Shown here: positions 1 to 8,075 of the stretch, one piece after another
Layout: every line of letters begins with the position of its first letter
Position numbering within the stretch: position 1 is the first letter of the stretch
Origin: a virus
Reading direction: 5' to 3' (one strand)
Virus record (IMG/VR): IMGVR_UViG_3300043470_000280
Span: 1-49,148 of that record
Length of the DNA stretch: 49,148 nucleotides
Translations under genes and position numbers: made by a program
Notes under the pieces: model-generated
The model's database searches: none
What the model was told of the DNA's origin: nothing
The model's input: only the letters and a program-made list of their open reading frames with translations

Positions 1-2
1 TT

Positions 3-179
3 GAGTATGAGTGTGACGGGTTGGCAAATGTCTTCTGCAAGGTTACGCAATGGGCAAATGGCGAGGGCTTTGATATATCCTTCGACACCGATAAGCAGGA
101 TACAAAGGCGATATCACTGCACACGGACGAGATAGACACAATGCTTGCTTGCTTAAATCACTTAAACTACTTTAATTAG
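3..179 (+). CDS. C-terminal fragment of an unknown phage protein (cut by window edge)
   Basis: An open frame runs from the left edge to a TAG at 177-179 and gives 58 residues (EYECDGLANVFCKV…, ending NHLNYFN). It ends one base before the primase-helicase ATG, so it is probably the upstream gene of the same operon. The fragment is mildly acidic, with two cysteines in its first dozen residues and a third near the end. I see no recognisable motif, and the true start lies outside the window. It is kept because the frame is open, the spacing to the next gene is tight, and base use resembles the downstream gene. Confidence 0.6.
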   Translation, partial: EYECDGLANVFCKVTQWANGEGFDISFDTDKQDTKAISLHTDEIDTMLACLNHLNYFN

Positions 180-180
180 A

Positions 181-2589
181 ATGATAGTAACCGTGTTCAA
201 AAACATTAAGGACACCTCAACACCCTTCTTCAGAGACGTCTCTGTAGTATTAGAGAGGGTAAGGGAGGGGAAGTCTAAAGACATCGTCAAGGCTGTTCGG
301 GCCGAGAAGGATAAGTCCAAGCAGAACGAACTCAAGAAGGAACTCCCAGCGATATGCTTCTCTGGGAAGTTTAGCAAGAGGTCGGACGCAAGCCTTGAGA
401 TGTACTCAGGGCTTATCTGCCTAGACTTCGACAAGTACCCAAACAAGACAGAACTAAACGCCGACAAGGAAAGACTCTCTAAGGATCGTTACGTGATGTC
501 TGTATTCCTGTCTCCATCTGGCACGGGCCTAAAGGTTATAGTAAAGGTGCCTAACGACCCCGCTAATCATCTAGGGTACTTCAACGCCTTACAGGACTAC
601 TTTAGTTCAACGTTCTTCGACAAGACGTCTAAGAACATATCTCGCGTCTGTTACGAGTCCTACGACCCGTCTATCTACGTCAACATGGACTCGGACGTAT
701 GGGACAAGGTGAGCGAGAAGGAGTATAGGGAGGTCGAGCGCTATGACTCTAAGCCAACCATCCCCATCACCGACGAGAATAAAATCGTCGATATACTTAT
801 GAAGTGGTGGACGAAGCGCTATGGCATGGTCGATGGTGAGCGCAACAACAACGTGTTCATACTCGCGGCGGCTTTCAATGACTTTGGGGTGAATCGCTCG
901 CTCGCTGAGTACATCATGTCGCAGTTCGAGGCCAAGGACTTCCCGATGTCGGAGATAAAGTCCACCATAAGTTCAGCCTATTCAAACACGCATAAGTTCG
1001 GTACTAAGTTCTACGAGGACGAAGAGCGCCTGAACCACATAAGAGGGCAGGTGAGGAGGGGTGTGTCAAAAAAGGACATCAAGGAGTCGCTGTACAACAT
1101 AGAGGCTCCAATCGCAGAGGCGGTGATATCAGAGATTGAGAACGAGGAGTCGAACAAGGTGTTCTGGTCCAAGTCAGACAAGGGCGTTGTGAACATAGTG
1201 CACTACCTCTTCAAGGAGTTCTTGGAGTACAACGGGTTCTATAAGTTCGTGCCAGAAGGGTCGAAGAACTTCATCTTCGTAAAGATTACAAACAACCTCA
1301 TCGAGAACACGAGCGAGGGAGAGATCAAGGACTTCGTGCTTGACTACCTCTACAACCTCGGAGACTTTTCTGTGTACAACCACTTCGCCGACAAGACTCG
1401 GTACTTCAGCGATGAGTTCCTGTCCATGCTCGACTCTGTCAGCGTTCACTTCATGGAGGACAGCAAGGACGAGTCCTACCTGTACTACCGCAACTGTGCG
1501 GTCAGGGTAACCAAAGACACCGTAGAGACTATTGACTACCTCGACCTTGGCGGTTACATTTGGAAGGATCAGATAATCGACCGAGAGTTTGATATATGTG
1601 ACTCGACCGAGTGCGACTACAAGACATTCATCGCCAACATATCAGGGGACGACACACAGCGTATCGCTTCGATGCAGAGCACGATAGGGTTCCTGATGCA
1701 TGGGTACAAGAACCTAAGCTACTGCCCAGCGGTCATCCTAAACGACGAGGTCATCACAGACAACCCAGAGGGCGGAACAGGCAAGGGTCTGTTTGTCAGG
1801 GGGTTGTCGCAGATGAAGAAGACAGCGGTGATTGACGGAAAGATGTTCAACTTCGACAAGTCGTTCGCATACCAGACCGTTGACATCGACACGCAGGTAC
1901 TGTGCTTCGATGACGTGAAGAAGCACTTCGACTTCGAACGATTGTTTAGTATCGTGACAGAAGGGTTGACCATAGAGAAGAAGAACAAGGACGCTATAAA
2001 GCTGCAGTTCAGCAAGTCACCAAAGATTGTCATCACGACAAACTATGCGATAAAGGGTAAGGGCAACTCGTTCGAGCGGCGTAAGTGGGAGCTTGAGTTT
2101 AGGCAGTTCTATAACAAGGACTTCACGCCCCTTGTAGAGTTCGGCAGACTTCTATTCAGTGACTGGGATGAGGACGAGTGGTGCCGATTCGACAACTACA
2201 TGGTGAACAACCTTAAGTCGTATCTAAACACTGGGCTTGTTAAGAGTTCATTCGTCAACCTTAAGGTGCGTAAGCTGTCGGCAGAGACGTCCCATGACTT
2301 CATTGAGTGGTGCGGGCTGCTCGACGGGTCACAGCCGAACGAGAAGTTAAAGACGGATAAGGTGTTGTTCAAGCAAGACCTCTACGTCGACTTCATCAAC
2401 GAGAACCCAGACTACGCCCCGAAGGCAAAGATGACTATATCGCGCAACACGTTCTATAAGTGGGTCACCGCCTACGGCGTGTTCATCACGGGAAGACAGC
2501 CTGTCGAGGGTCGCGATGCGAATGGCAGATGGATAAAGTTCGTAACAGAAACTAAACCGCAACAGAAGATTGGAGAACTCGAATTTTAA
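181..2589 (+). CDS. Primase-helicase: VirE N-terminal (BT4734-like) domain plus SF3/D5-type helicase
   Basis: An 802-residue replication protein. Residues 1-150 resemble the VirE_N/BT4734 domain found with primases and plasmid/phage replication proteins in Bacteroidota: CLDFDK at about 80-85, then SPSGTGLKVIVKV near 110-122. The C-terminal half has a superfamily 3 helicase core: Walker A GGTGKG at about 531-536, Walker B LCFDD at about 574-578, and a sensor-like IVITTNY near 616. An Arg-rich segment, SFERRKWELEF, follows. The inferred role is primer synthesis and/or unwinding at phage forks. The primase activity is inferred from domain family only. It opens the visible early operon, and the next gene starts inside its 3' end (20-nt overlap). 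Confidence 0.85.
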   Translation: MIVTVFKNIKDTSTPFFRDVSVVLERVREGKSKDIVKAVRAEKDKSKQNELKKELPAICFSGKFSKRSDASLEMYSGLICLDFDKYPNKTELNADKERLSKDRYVMSVFLSPSGTGLKVIVKVPNDPANHLGYFNALQDYFSSTFFDKTSKNISRVCYESYDPSIYVNMDSDVWDKVSEKEYREVERYDSKPTIPITDENKIVDILMKWWTKRYGMVDGERNNNVFILAAAFNDFGVNRSLAEYIMSQFEAKDFPMSEIKSTISSAYSNTHKFGTKFYEDEERLNHIRGQVRRGVSKKDIKESLYNIEAPIAEAVISEIENEESNKVFWSKSDKGVVNIVHYLFKEFLEYNGFYKFVPEGSKNFIFVKITNNLIENTSEGEIKDFVLDYLYNLGDFSVYNHFADKTRYFSDEFLSMLDSVSVHFMEDSKDESYLYYRNCAVRVTKDTVETIDYLDLGGYIWKDQIIDREFDICDSTECDYKTFIANISGDDTQRIASMQSTIGFLMHGYKNLSYCPAVILNDEVITDNPEGGTGKGLFVRGLSQMKKTAVIDGKMFNFDKSFAYQTVDIDTQVLCFDDVKKHFDFERLFSIVTEGLTIEKKNKDAIKLQFSKSPKIVITTNYAIKGKGNSFERRKWELEFRQFYNKDFTPLVEFGRLLFSDWDEDEWCRFDNYMVNNLKSYLNTGLVKSSFVNLKVRKLSAETSHDFIEWCGLLDGSQPNEKLKTDKVLFKQDLYVDFINENPDYAPKAKMTISRNTFYKWVTAYGVFITGRQPVEGRDANGRWIKFVTETKPQQKIGELEF

Positions 2590-2827
2590 GTGGTGTATCG
2601 AGAATGACTTCCAGGTCTACATCAAGCCATACGGTAAGTATGCAAAGATAGCGATACGTAGGGGTGGTATATCGGCGTGTGGCAAGGATGTCCACTACGA
2701 TAAGCAGACGGGTAACACGTACTACAGCTCAGAGAATGAGGGTACTGTGATGTATAAAACGCATGAGAAGGCAATGGAGAAGTTGCCAGAGGTTTACGAA
2801 TACTTAAGAAAGAAATATGGGAAATGA
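2570..2827 (+). CDS. Small conserved-type phage protein, unknown function (TTG start)
   Basis: 85 residues, beginning at a TTG codon because no in-frame ATG lies nearby. It overlaps the primase-helicase end by 20 nt and the helicase start by 4 nt, which indicates translational coupling. It is basic and aromatic (YIKPYGKYAKIAIRRGG) and probably forms a small beta-sheet domain. I do not recognise a family. Its position between two helicase genes suggests an accessory role in replication, by context only. Confidence 0.6.
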   Translation: MENSNFKWCIENDFQVYIKPYGKYAKIAIRRGGISACGKDVHYDKQTGNTYYSSENEGTVMYKTHEKAMEKLPEVYEYLRKKYGK

Positions 2828-4053
2828 AGCTAAGAGACTATCAGATAGACATAGCCAACAAGGCTAACGATATCCTTCGGGCCAAGCATATTGTGTACAT
2901 CACAGCCCAGGTACGAACAGGTAAGACGCTCATGGCGCTTGAGACGTGTAGGCTGTATGGAGCGAGTAGTGTATTGTTCCTAACCAAGAAGAAGGCCATA
3001 CCATCCATACTGTCCGACTACGAGACCTTCGGATACCAAGCGTTCTTTGACCTTGACGTTGTCAACGACGAATCCATGCACAAGGTAGACGCCGACTATG
3101 ACGTTGTCATCCATGACGAGCACCACCGCTTTGGGTCATTCCCTAAGCCGAGTGGTGGCGCCAAGACGTTTCGTAATATGTTCGGCAAGCTCCCGATGAT
3201 ATTCCTGTCGGGCACGCCGACCCCAGAGTCGAACTCTCAGTGGTACCACCAGATGTGGGTGAGCTACTTCAGCCCATTCAAGGAACAGACGTTCTATAAG
3301 TGGGCGGCTAACTACGTGAGAATCAAGGTTAAGTACCTTGGGTACGCCACGGTGAAGGACTACTCCGATGCAGACTACGAGAAGATTATGAGTGTGATAA
3401 GAGACTACATGCTGACGTTCACGCAGTCCGACGCTGGGTTCACGACCTCGGTAGATGAAGAGGTGCTCCACGTAAAGATGCATCCCAATACTTACATCCT
3501 GTGCGATAATCTGGCCAAGGACCTGGTGATACAAGGCGACAAGGAGGTAGTGCTTGCAGACACGTCAGTTAAACTGATGCAGAAACTACACCAACTGTAC
3601 AGCGGTACAATAAAGTTCGAGAGTGGTAACTCAATGGTGCTCGACACCTCTAAGGCCGAGTTTATCAGGTCGCATTTTGCGACCTCAAGGATAGGTATCT
3701 TCTATAAGTTCAAGGAGGAGTACAATGCGCTGAAGCAAATCTTTGGCGACGACCTTACCGACGACCTGTCCGTGTTCACATCGTCAAACGTTAGGGCCAT
3801 AGCCCTGCAGATTGTATCAGGACGTGAGGGTATTACACTCAAGGACGCCGACTACTTGGTCTTCTACAACATAGACTTCTCCGCCACGAGTTATTGGCAG
3901 GCCAGGGATAGGCTAACCACAATGGATAGGAAGTTCAACAAGGTCTACTGGATATTCTCCAGGGACGGTATTGAGGACAAGATATACAGAGCCGTGACGG
4001 CAAAGAAATCATACACCACTAAAATTTTTGAAGATGACCTACGAAGAACTTAA
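2824..4053 (+). CDS. SF2 DExH-box DNA/RNA helicase
   Basis: 409 residues with a compact superfamily 2 helicase layout. Motif I is AQVRTGKT (28-35), the motif II DExH box is DEHH (98-101), motif III is SGTP near 130, and a motif VI-like QARDRLTTMDR lies at about 359-369. This size matches the single-protein phage SF2 helicases that act in replication or recombination (as T4 UvsW does), with no accessory domains. It overlaps both neighbours by a few bases (ATGA at the 5' junction). It probably serves fork remodelling together with the SF3 helicase upstream. ATPase activity is expected from intact motifs; the substrate is unknown. Confidence 0.85.
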   Translation: MKLRDYQIDIANKANDILRAKHIVYITAQVRTGKTLMALETCRLYGASSVLFLTKKKAIPSILSDYETFGYQAFFDLDVVNDESMHKVDADYDVVIHDEHHRFGSFPKPSGGAKTFRNMFGKLPMIFLSGTPTPESNSQWYHQMWVSYFSPFKEQTFYKWAANYVRIKVKYLGYATVKDYSDADYEKIMSVIRDYMLTFTQSDAGFTTSVDEEVLHVKMHPNTYILCDNLAKDLVIQGDKEVVLADTSVKLMQKLHQLYSGTIKFESGNSMVLDTSKAEFIRSHFATSRIGIFYKFKEEYNALKQIFGDDLTDDLSVFTSSNVRAIALQIVSGREGITLKDADYLVFYNIDFSATSYWQARDRLTTMDRKFNKVYWIFSRDGIEDKIYRAVTAKKSYTTKIFEDDLRRT

Positions 4054-4405
4054 GGACTTGAGTGATAAGATTGAAGACGTAATGTCCGCCAAGGAGGATA
4101 TAGACAACCTGCTTGAGTTTCAGTCCAAGCTGGTTGAGTTAGAGACGCCTGTGACACTATCTTTTTCCTTCTTTACAGAGTCAGAGACTCCTACGATAGA
4201 TTTAAACCCGTTCATTACGTCTGTTGTATCAGCCAACACAACTGAGAATCAGATAAATATGGCGTACACAGAGATTGATTCGAGGACTTGCATAAGGTTA
4301 ATCACCGAACTTGTAAGATACAACGAAAACGAAATAAAACGTAAGCTAAGCCAAATAAAAAATGAAAGAGCAGCAGATACAGTCAAGGAGGATAAAACAG
4401 CTTGA
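4034..4405 (+). CDS. Unknown small early protein
   Basis: 123 residues from the ATG at 4034; a TTG two codons upstream is possible but less likely. It is acidic at the N-terminus (EELKDLSDKIEDV, a probable helix) and basic at the C-terminus. It overlaps the SF2 helicase by 20 nt and the VRR-NUC gene by 44 nt, so it belongs to the replication operon. I recognise no domain. A helical binding partner or single-strand binding accessory would fit the context, but there is no direct sign of either. Confidence 0.6.
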   Translation: MTYEELKDLSDKIEDVMSAKEDIDNLLEFQSKLVELETPVTLSFSFFTESETPTIDLNPFITSVVSANTTENQINMAYTEIDSRTCIRLITELVRYNENEIKRKLSQIKNERAADTVKEDKTA

Positions 4406-4607
4406 GACCCAAGGGTACTACGTGATAAAGTTGATCAAGACCAATAAGAACGGCATCCCTGACCTTATCGCTATACCAAGGGATGCGGACGTTCTATTCT
4501 CGGAGATAAAGACTCCTAAAGGTAGGCTGTCAACGCTTCAAGAGTACCGACTAGAGGAATTAAAAGGTTATGGATTTAAAACAGAGGTTTACAATGGGGA
4601 AGAATAG
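4362..4607 (+). CDS. VRR-NUC domain nuclease
   Basis: 81 residues forming a minimal VRR-NUC fold, a PD-(D/E)XK-type nuclease common as a stand-alone phage protein. The signature is visible: GIPDLI (D34), then E48-I-K50, then Q60 in the helix STLQEYRLEELK. These are the expected metal-binding and catalytic residues. Such proteins are thought to process branched or Holliday-type DNA. It lies inside the replication operon and overlaps the DnaA-like gene by 14 or 38 nt depending on which start is used. Confidence 0.85.
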   Translation: MKEQQIQSRRIKQLETQGYYVIKLIKTNKNGIPDLIAIPRDADVLFSEIKTPKGRLSTLQEYRLEELKGYGFKTEVYNGEE

Positions 4608-5079
4608 CTATGAGACACTGATACAAGTGTTTGAGAATAGATTTAAGTTTGACTTACTAAAGAAGACGAGGCACGCACCGTATGTGTATGCCAGGATGAT
4701 TTTCTTTAAGATACTAAGGGAAGACTTTGGACTTAAGTTCGAGGATATATCGAAACTGACTGGCAAGCACCACGCCACAGTCATTCATCACATCAAGAAG
4801 TACCACGACTACGCCTCTTATGACAAGTCAATCGTTAGAGACTACGAGAACATTAAGTTCGACTTCGACGTGGCAAGGAAGACCGAGTACACCATAAAGG
4901 ACGTCTACAAGCTGGTTAGCATGGTGGAGTCCCTAAAGAGAGAGAATGACGAATTGAAGTCAAAGACAGATACCCGTATGTTTAGAATGATTGAGACCAT
5001 CCACCCAGATGCAGAGCCCAACATATACTATAGACTTGAGGCCATCGTCAAGATGAATAATATTGTTGATAAAAAATAA
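4570..5079 (+). CDS. DnaA domain IV-like DNA-binding protein
   Basis: 169 residues, or 161 if the ATG at 4594 is used; both starts are in frame and the sequence does not decide. The helix-turn-helix with KHHATVIHHIKKY (66-78) matches the DnaA box-recognition signature (…R/K-D/H-H-(S/T/A)-TV…). There is no AAA+ domain, so this is a stand-alone domain IV, a type seen in phages. It could bind the phage origin or the host's DnaA boxes. The C-terminal half is coiled-coil-like (VSMVESLKRENDELKSK) and may dimerise. It is the last gene before a short promoter-containing gap. Confidence 0.75.
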   Translation: MDLKQRFTMGKNSYETLIQVFENRFKFDLLKKTRHAPYVYARMIFFKILREDFGLKFEDISKLTGKHHATVIHHIKKYHDYASYDKSIVRDYENIKFDFDVARKTEYTIKDVYKLVSMVESLKRENDELKSKTDTRMFRMIETIHPDAEPNIYYRLEAIVKMNNIVDKK

Positions 5080-5101
5080 CACCCTTCGGATTTTTTAGCT
5101 T

Positions 5102-5109
5102 TATCTTTG
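5102..5109 (+). promoter_or_regulatory. Putative Bacteroidota-type -7 promoter element TATCTTTG
   Basis: TATCTTTG is an exact TAnnTTTG match, 16 nt before the ATG at 5126. It is preceded by a T6 run and followed by GTAAAAA. The same arrangement (T-run, TAnnTTTG, A-run) precedes late genes at 32416, 35908 and 41917. No convincing -33 TTTG at the usual spacing is visible. Confidence 0.5.
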
Positions 5110-5125
5110 GTAAAAACATACTACA

Positions 5126-5287
5126 ATGATAAGTTATATTAATCAAACAGTCAAGGACTTAAACGATTGCGTAGACGAGATTTACGAAGGTTTAATGGAT
5201 AAAGAATCCGAGGAGGTTTTAAGCGCTATTAAAAAGCTAGACAAAATCACGAGAGAGATAAAAGAAACTCTAAAAGAAGAACTGTAA
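5126..5287 (+). CDS. Small helical protein, unknown
   Basis: 53 residues (MISYINQTVKDLND…), strongly helical and charged, with a possible coiled coil at SEEVLSAIKKLDKITREI. It follows the putative promoter at 5102 and its TAA overlaps the ATG of the phosphoesterase gene (TAATG). The coupling and the good codon structure support a real gene. No function can be assigned. Confidence 0.6.
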   Translation: MISYINQTVKDLNDCVDEIYEGLMDKESEEVLSAIKKLDKITREIKETLKEEL

Positions 5288-6507
5288 TGAAATTCACGAA
5301 AGATCAGATCGACAGGTTTAACGAGTTGATGCCTCAGCATGACTTCTCTATATCACTGTCGGCCAAGGCACTGTGCTCTGAGTTGGGGGTGCCATACACA
5401 GACTCCATACGTAGGAACCTAAGCAACCACGTAAACAGAGAGACACATACCAATCAGTACGAAGCCTCATCGAATATGTCTGCCCTCACAAAGGACGGGG
5501 TGCTGATGGATATAGACGAGTACTGCGCACACTACGGGATACCGAGGAGCCACGCAAGGACGTACAAGCTAGTGACACACACTGGGACGCCATACTACAA
5601 CATAGCGTCCAATGTAATAGAAGAAGCTACCTACGTAAGTGAGTACGAGTTAAAGCACCTTATAGAAGAAGGGCTGAAGTCGGTAACATTAAGACCTAAT
5701 GCTGTTCTTAAAAACAAAGGTAAGACTGGTGTTGTAAAGATAGCCGACCTTCACTTAGGAGCGTATGTAGACAACCTAATAAAAACCAAGGATTTTTCGA
5801 TTGACATCTTGGCCCAGAAATTATATGATGCGGCAAATATGGTTAATGAAAGAAACTACAAGTTAGTTCACATCCATATTTTGGGAGATATAATTGAAAG
5901 TTTTACGGGTCTTAACCATAAGAACTCTTGGAAGGGTTTAGACAAGGCTATGGTTGGAGCAGAGGCTATTAAGCTAGTAGTAAGGGTTTTGCACGATAAC
6001 TTCCTTTCAAGGATTAACAATTTAGGAGAGGTTAAAGTTGTTGCTGGCAATCATGACAGAGTCTCTTCAGACAACAAAGAAGACGTTTGGGGTGGTGCAG
6101 CGAACCTTGTGTGTTGGGGCCTTGGACTTATAGGGTATAATGTTGAGTTTAATCCGTTGGTTATTACCCACGTTGTGGACAGCATCTGTCATATCATTAC
6201 TCACGGGCATCACGGCATAAGTGGCAAGACCACAAAGCAAATTTGTTGGGACTACGGAGTTCAAGGTAAGTTTAACCTTGTGTGTGAGGGTCACCTACAC
6301 AGCATCATAGAGAAGTTGTCTATAAGACAGCGAGAGTTGTTTCAGGTCATCAAGGATGATTCGGTAGACCACAGACGTATGAACTGCCCATCGTTCTTCA
6401 CGGGTAACTTCTATAGCGAGAGCTTGGGTTATACGTCACAGAGTGGATTTGTTGTAACTGAGGACAACGGCAAGGGTGTCCCGAATGTATTTTATTATGC
6501 TGTTTAG
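5287..6507 (+). CDS. Calcineurin-like metallophosphoesterase (SbcD/Mre11-like nuclease or phosphatase)
   Basis: 406 residues. An N-terminal stretch of about 150 residues resembles a DNA-binding or helix-turn-helix region (LCSELGVPYTDSIRRNLSNH). The metallophosphoesterase core shows all family motifs: D154-x-H156, G200-D201…E204, GNHD (254-257), HGHHG (about 306-310) and GHLH (335-338). Stand-alone phage proteins of this class are usually annotated as DNA repair exonucleases, though activity on other phosphodiesters is possible. It ends at 6507, directly before the AT-rich cassette region. Base composition changes inside the gene: the first 400 bases look like the replication block, while about 5690-6200 is clearly more AT-rich. 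Confidence 0.8.
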   Translation: MKFTKDQIDRFNELMPQHDFSISLSAKALCSELGVPYTDSIRRNLSNHVNRETHTNQYEASSNMSALTKDGVLMDIDEYCAHYGIPRSHARTYKLVTHTGTPYYNIASNVIEEATYVSEYELKHLIEEGLKSVTLRPNAVLKNKGKTGVVKIADLHLGAYVDNLIKTKDFSIDILAQKLYDAANMVNERNYKLVHIHILGDIIESFTGLNHKNSWKGLDKAMVGAEAIKLVVRVLHDNFLSRINNLGEVKVVAGNHDRVSSDNKEDVWGGAANLVCWGLGLIGYNVEFNPLVITHVVDSICHIITHGHHGISGKTTKQICWDYGVQGKFNLVCEGHLHSIIEKLSIRQRELFQVIKDDSVDHRRMNCPSFFTGNFYSESLGYTSQSGFVVTEDNGKGVPNVFYYAV

Positions 6508-6528
6508 AGATAATTCCTTTATAAATAT

Positions 6529-6849
6529 ATGAGTAAGCAATCAACTATCAGAAAAACACACAACACCCGCTTGAGGTTAGGTGATGTTATAGCCCTTTTT
6601 TCTTTATTTTCAACTGGGCTTATTCAAGTTTACTTTGTTGCAGTCAATACTTATTTTATAGCAAACGAAATGTATTTAGGGGTTTTAATTGCTGCTTTTA
6701 TGATTAGCTTAATTTGGTCTTTCAACGTTAAGAAAATCGCCTTCGGCTCAACAACTGATAGAGTCGTCTATGCTTTAGGAGCTACTTGCGGGAGCCTTGT
6801 CGGGCTATGGTCTAGTTCGTTTATCGCTTTGGTTTTAAATGAGTTGTAA
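6529..6849 (+). CDS. Small integral membrane protein (first ORF of cassette region)
   Basis: 106 residues with a basic N-terminus (MSKQSTIRKTHNTRLR) and three hydrophobic segments of about 20 residues (near 20-40, 47-67 and 80-102). It is AT-rich, unlike the replication genes before it. Its TAA stop lies inside the TAACG of the first attC-like site, the same arrangement as in two later cassettes. The expected complement of its 3' end (GTTACAACTC) is not seen upstream, so whether it is itself a cassette is uncertain. No family recognised. Confidence 0.65.
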   Translation: MSKQSTIRKTHNTRLRLGDVIALFSLFSTGLIQVYFVAVNTYFIANEMYLGVLIAAFMISLIWSFNVKKIAFGSTTDRVVYALGATCGSLVGLWSSSFIALVLNEL

Positions 6850-6937
6850 CGTTTTGCGGCTTTGCGATGGCCGCCAAAGAAGAATTTAATTATTAACCGA
6901 GATTTGTCAGGCAGCTATTGCAAAACCGATGTTAGCC
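6844..6937. repeat. attC-like recombination site 1
   Basis: 94 bp from TTGTAAC (6844-6850, R''-like) to GTTAGCC (6931-6937, R'-like). The stem arms are 6856-6875 (GCGGCTTTGC…GCCGCC) and 6910-6928 (GGCAGCTATTGCAAAACCG); 15 of 19 positions pair and the rest are transitions. It shares TAACG-TTTTGCGGC on the left and CCGATGTTA on the right with site 5. Length and layout match integron attC sites (about 57-141 bp). Confidence 0.7.
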
Positions 6938-6966
6938 GCTAGCCTTTCTCATAACACAAAATAAAA

Positions 6967-7167
6967 ATGAAAGCAAAAGTTATTATTGAAAATGGAGAAA
7001 CAACGATTGTTTTAACTCCTGAAAACGAATTTGAAATTGATGTAATTGAAAAGGTGCATTGCAAAAAAGAAAAGCATAACATTCATACTCAATTTGAAGC
7101 ACAATACAATTATGGAACTTACTCTAAACATAAGATTGAATTGTCAATTAGGGAGGAGCGTCCGTAG
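6967..7167 (+). CDS. Cassette-borne hypothetical protein A
   Basis: 66 residues, AT-rich, with alternating beta-type segments (KAKVIIENGETTIVL) and a basic middle. It sits between attC-like sites 1 and 2 and is the only ORF of that segment. The segment's first bases (GTTAGCCGCTAGCCT at 6931) are complementary to its last (AGGCTTGCGGCTAAC at 7166-7180) at 14 of 15 positions, as expected of a mobile cassette. No function recognised. Confidence 0.6.
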   Translation: MKAKVIIENGETTIVLTPENEFEIDVIEKVHCKKEKHNIHTQFEAQYNYGTYSKHKIELSIREERP

Positions 7168-7173
7168 GCTTGC

Positions 7174-7305
7174 GGCTAACGATTTGCAGATTGCCGAAGG
7201 TGGGGCATTATACCACTAAACTTTAATTGAAACAATAAATTTTATAATATGAAAAATGTTGATTTGAAAAACGAAACCCACACTTTTGGCAATGTGCTGT
7301 TACCT
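7174..7305. repeat. attC-like recombination site 2
   Basis: 132 bp from GGCTAAC (7174-7180) to GTTACCT (7299-7305). The short stem arms are GCAGATTGCC (7186-7195) and GGCAATGTGC (7288-7297), pairing at 9 of 10. The large loop contains the ATG at 7249 of the following ORF, so the right arm lies inside the coding frame. Confidence 0.65.
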
Positions 7306-7647
7306 GCTGTTAAATTGTGTGTAGGGCAGAAACTTTGGCTTGTTCGTTCACATCATTACAGAAACGATGATAGAACTCCAAAAGAAGTTACAATAAGTAA
7401 GGTAGGTAAAAAATATTTTGAACTTGAAGATTATCCAAGAGCAAAATTTGAAATTGAAACATTAAAGCAAGTAACGGAAACTAACTACATTGATAGGTGT
7501 CATTTAACATTACAAGAGATACTGGATGAAAGGGAGTTTGATAAACTTGTAGGTGAAATTAAAAATATTTTTGGTGGATATGGAAAGCCAAAGTTGACAC
7601 TAGAACAACTGCGTAAAATTAAGGATGTGGTGGGTGGCAAAATTTAA
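7249..7647 (+). CDS. Cassette-borne hypothetical protein B
   Basis: 132 residues if translated from the ATG at 7249, which lies in the loop of attC-like site 2. The recombination point (G^TT at 7299) falls at codon 17, so the first 16 residues belong to the upstream site and not to this cassette. In-frame alternatives are GTG at 7294 and TTG at 7315. The conserved-looking body starts at VGQKLWLVRSHHYRN, where GQKLWLV suggests a small beta-barrel start, and it ends in a helical, lysine-rich tail. It is AT-rich. Family not recognised; the true start is unresolved. Confidence 0.55.
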   Translation: MKNVDLKNETHTFGNVLLPAVKLCVGQKLWLVRSHHYRNDDRTPKEVTISKVGKKYFELEDYPRAKFEIETLKQVTETNYIDRCHLTLQEILDEREFDKLVGEIKNIFGGYGKPKLTLEQLRKIKDVVGGKI

Positions 7648-7651
7648 TTGC

Positions 7652-7773
7652 AGGTAACGCCCGCCGCTTGTTGCTGTTTGCGAATTAGAACTGCGTACTC
7701 TCGGCTAAGAAAAAAGAAGTAAAAAACGATTAAATAACTAAAACCCGCAAATAGCTACAAACGGCTGTTATAA
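7652..7773. repeat. attC-like recombination site 3
   Basis: 122 bp from AGGTAAC (7652-7658) to GTTATAA (7767-7773). The arms are GCTTGTTGCTGTTTGCG (7666-7682) and CGCAAATAGCTACAAACGGC (7746-7765), an imperfect inverted repeat with isolated mismatches. An additional outer pair AACGCCCGC (from 7656) / GCGGGTGTT (from 7780) lies outside it. Confidence 0.7.
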
Positions 7774-7802
7774 GAAGTAGCGGGTGTTTAAATTAAGACG
7801 TA

Positions 7803-7961
7803 ATGAGAATTTCAGTAAAAGTAAAAGATGTTGTTGTTGAAATGGATGATAATAGTGATTTAACTCTTGTTAAATACGAACCCCACAACAAAGAGATTCA
7901 GAAAATATTAAAAATTATGTGTGAAGAAGCTATAAAAATACTAAAAGAAAGAGAATCGTAG
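7803..7961 (+). CDS. Cassette-borne hypothetical protein C
   Basis: 52 residues (MRISVKVKDVVVEMDD…KERES), beginning with a beta-hairpin-like region followed by a helix. It is the sole ORF between attC-like sites 3 and 4. Its TAG is 6 bases before the next R''-like TACTAAC. The short length and AT-rich codons match the neighbouring cassette ORFs. No family recognised. Confidence 0.5.
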   Translation: MRISVKVKDVVVEMDDNSDLTLVKYEPHNKEIQKILKIMCEEAIKILKERES

Positions 7962-7967
7962 TATTGC

Positions 7968-8044
7968 TACTAACGTTTCGCAGCCTTGTACTGCCGCCTA
8001 TGCGGTTGCGAGATTTTGGCGGTAGTTCAAGACTGCTGTTATAA
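7968..8044. repeat. attC-like recombination site 4
   Basis: 77 bp from TACTAAC (7968-7974) to GTTATAA (8038-8044). The arms are CAGCCTTGTACTGCCGCC (7981-7998) and GGCGGTAGTTCAAGACTG (8018-8035), pairing at 15 of 18. It has the shortest loop of the five and the clearest attC-like shape. Confidence 0.75.
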
Positions 8045-8075
8045 GTAGTACGGATAATTTAAACAAAAAGTAATT

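Noticed and set aside
5066-5107. Possible terminator (GATAAA…TTTATC with a T-run) after the DnaA-like gene
   Set aside because: The stem is AT-only and interrupted; the T-run is better explained as part of the promoter-like motif.
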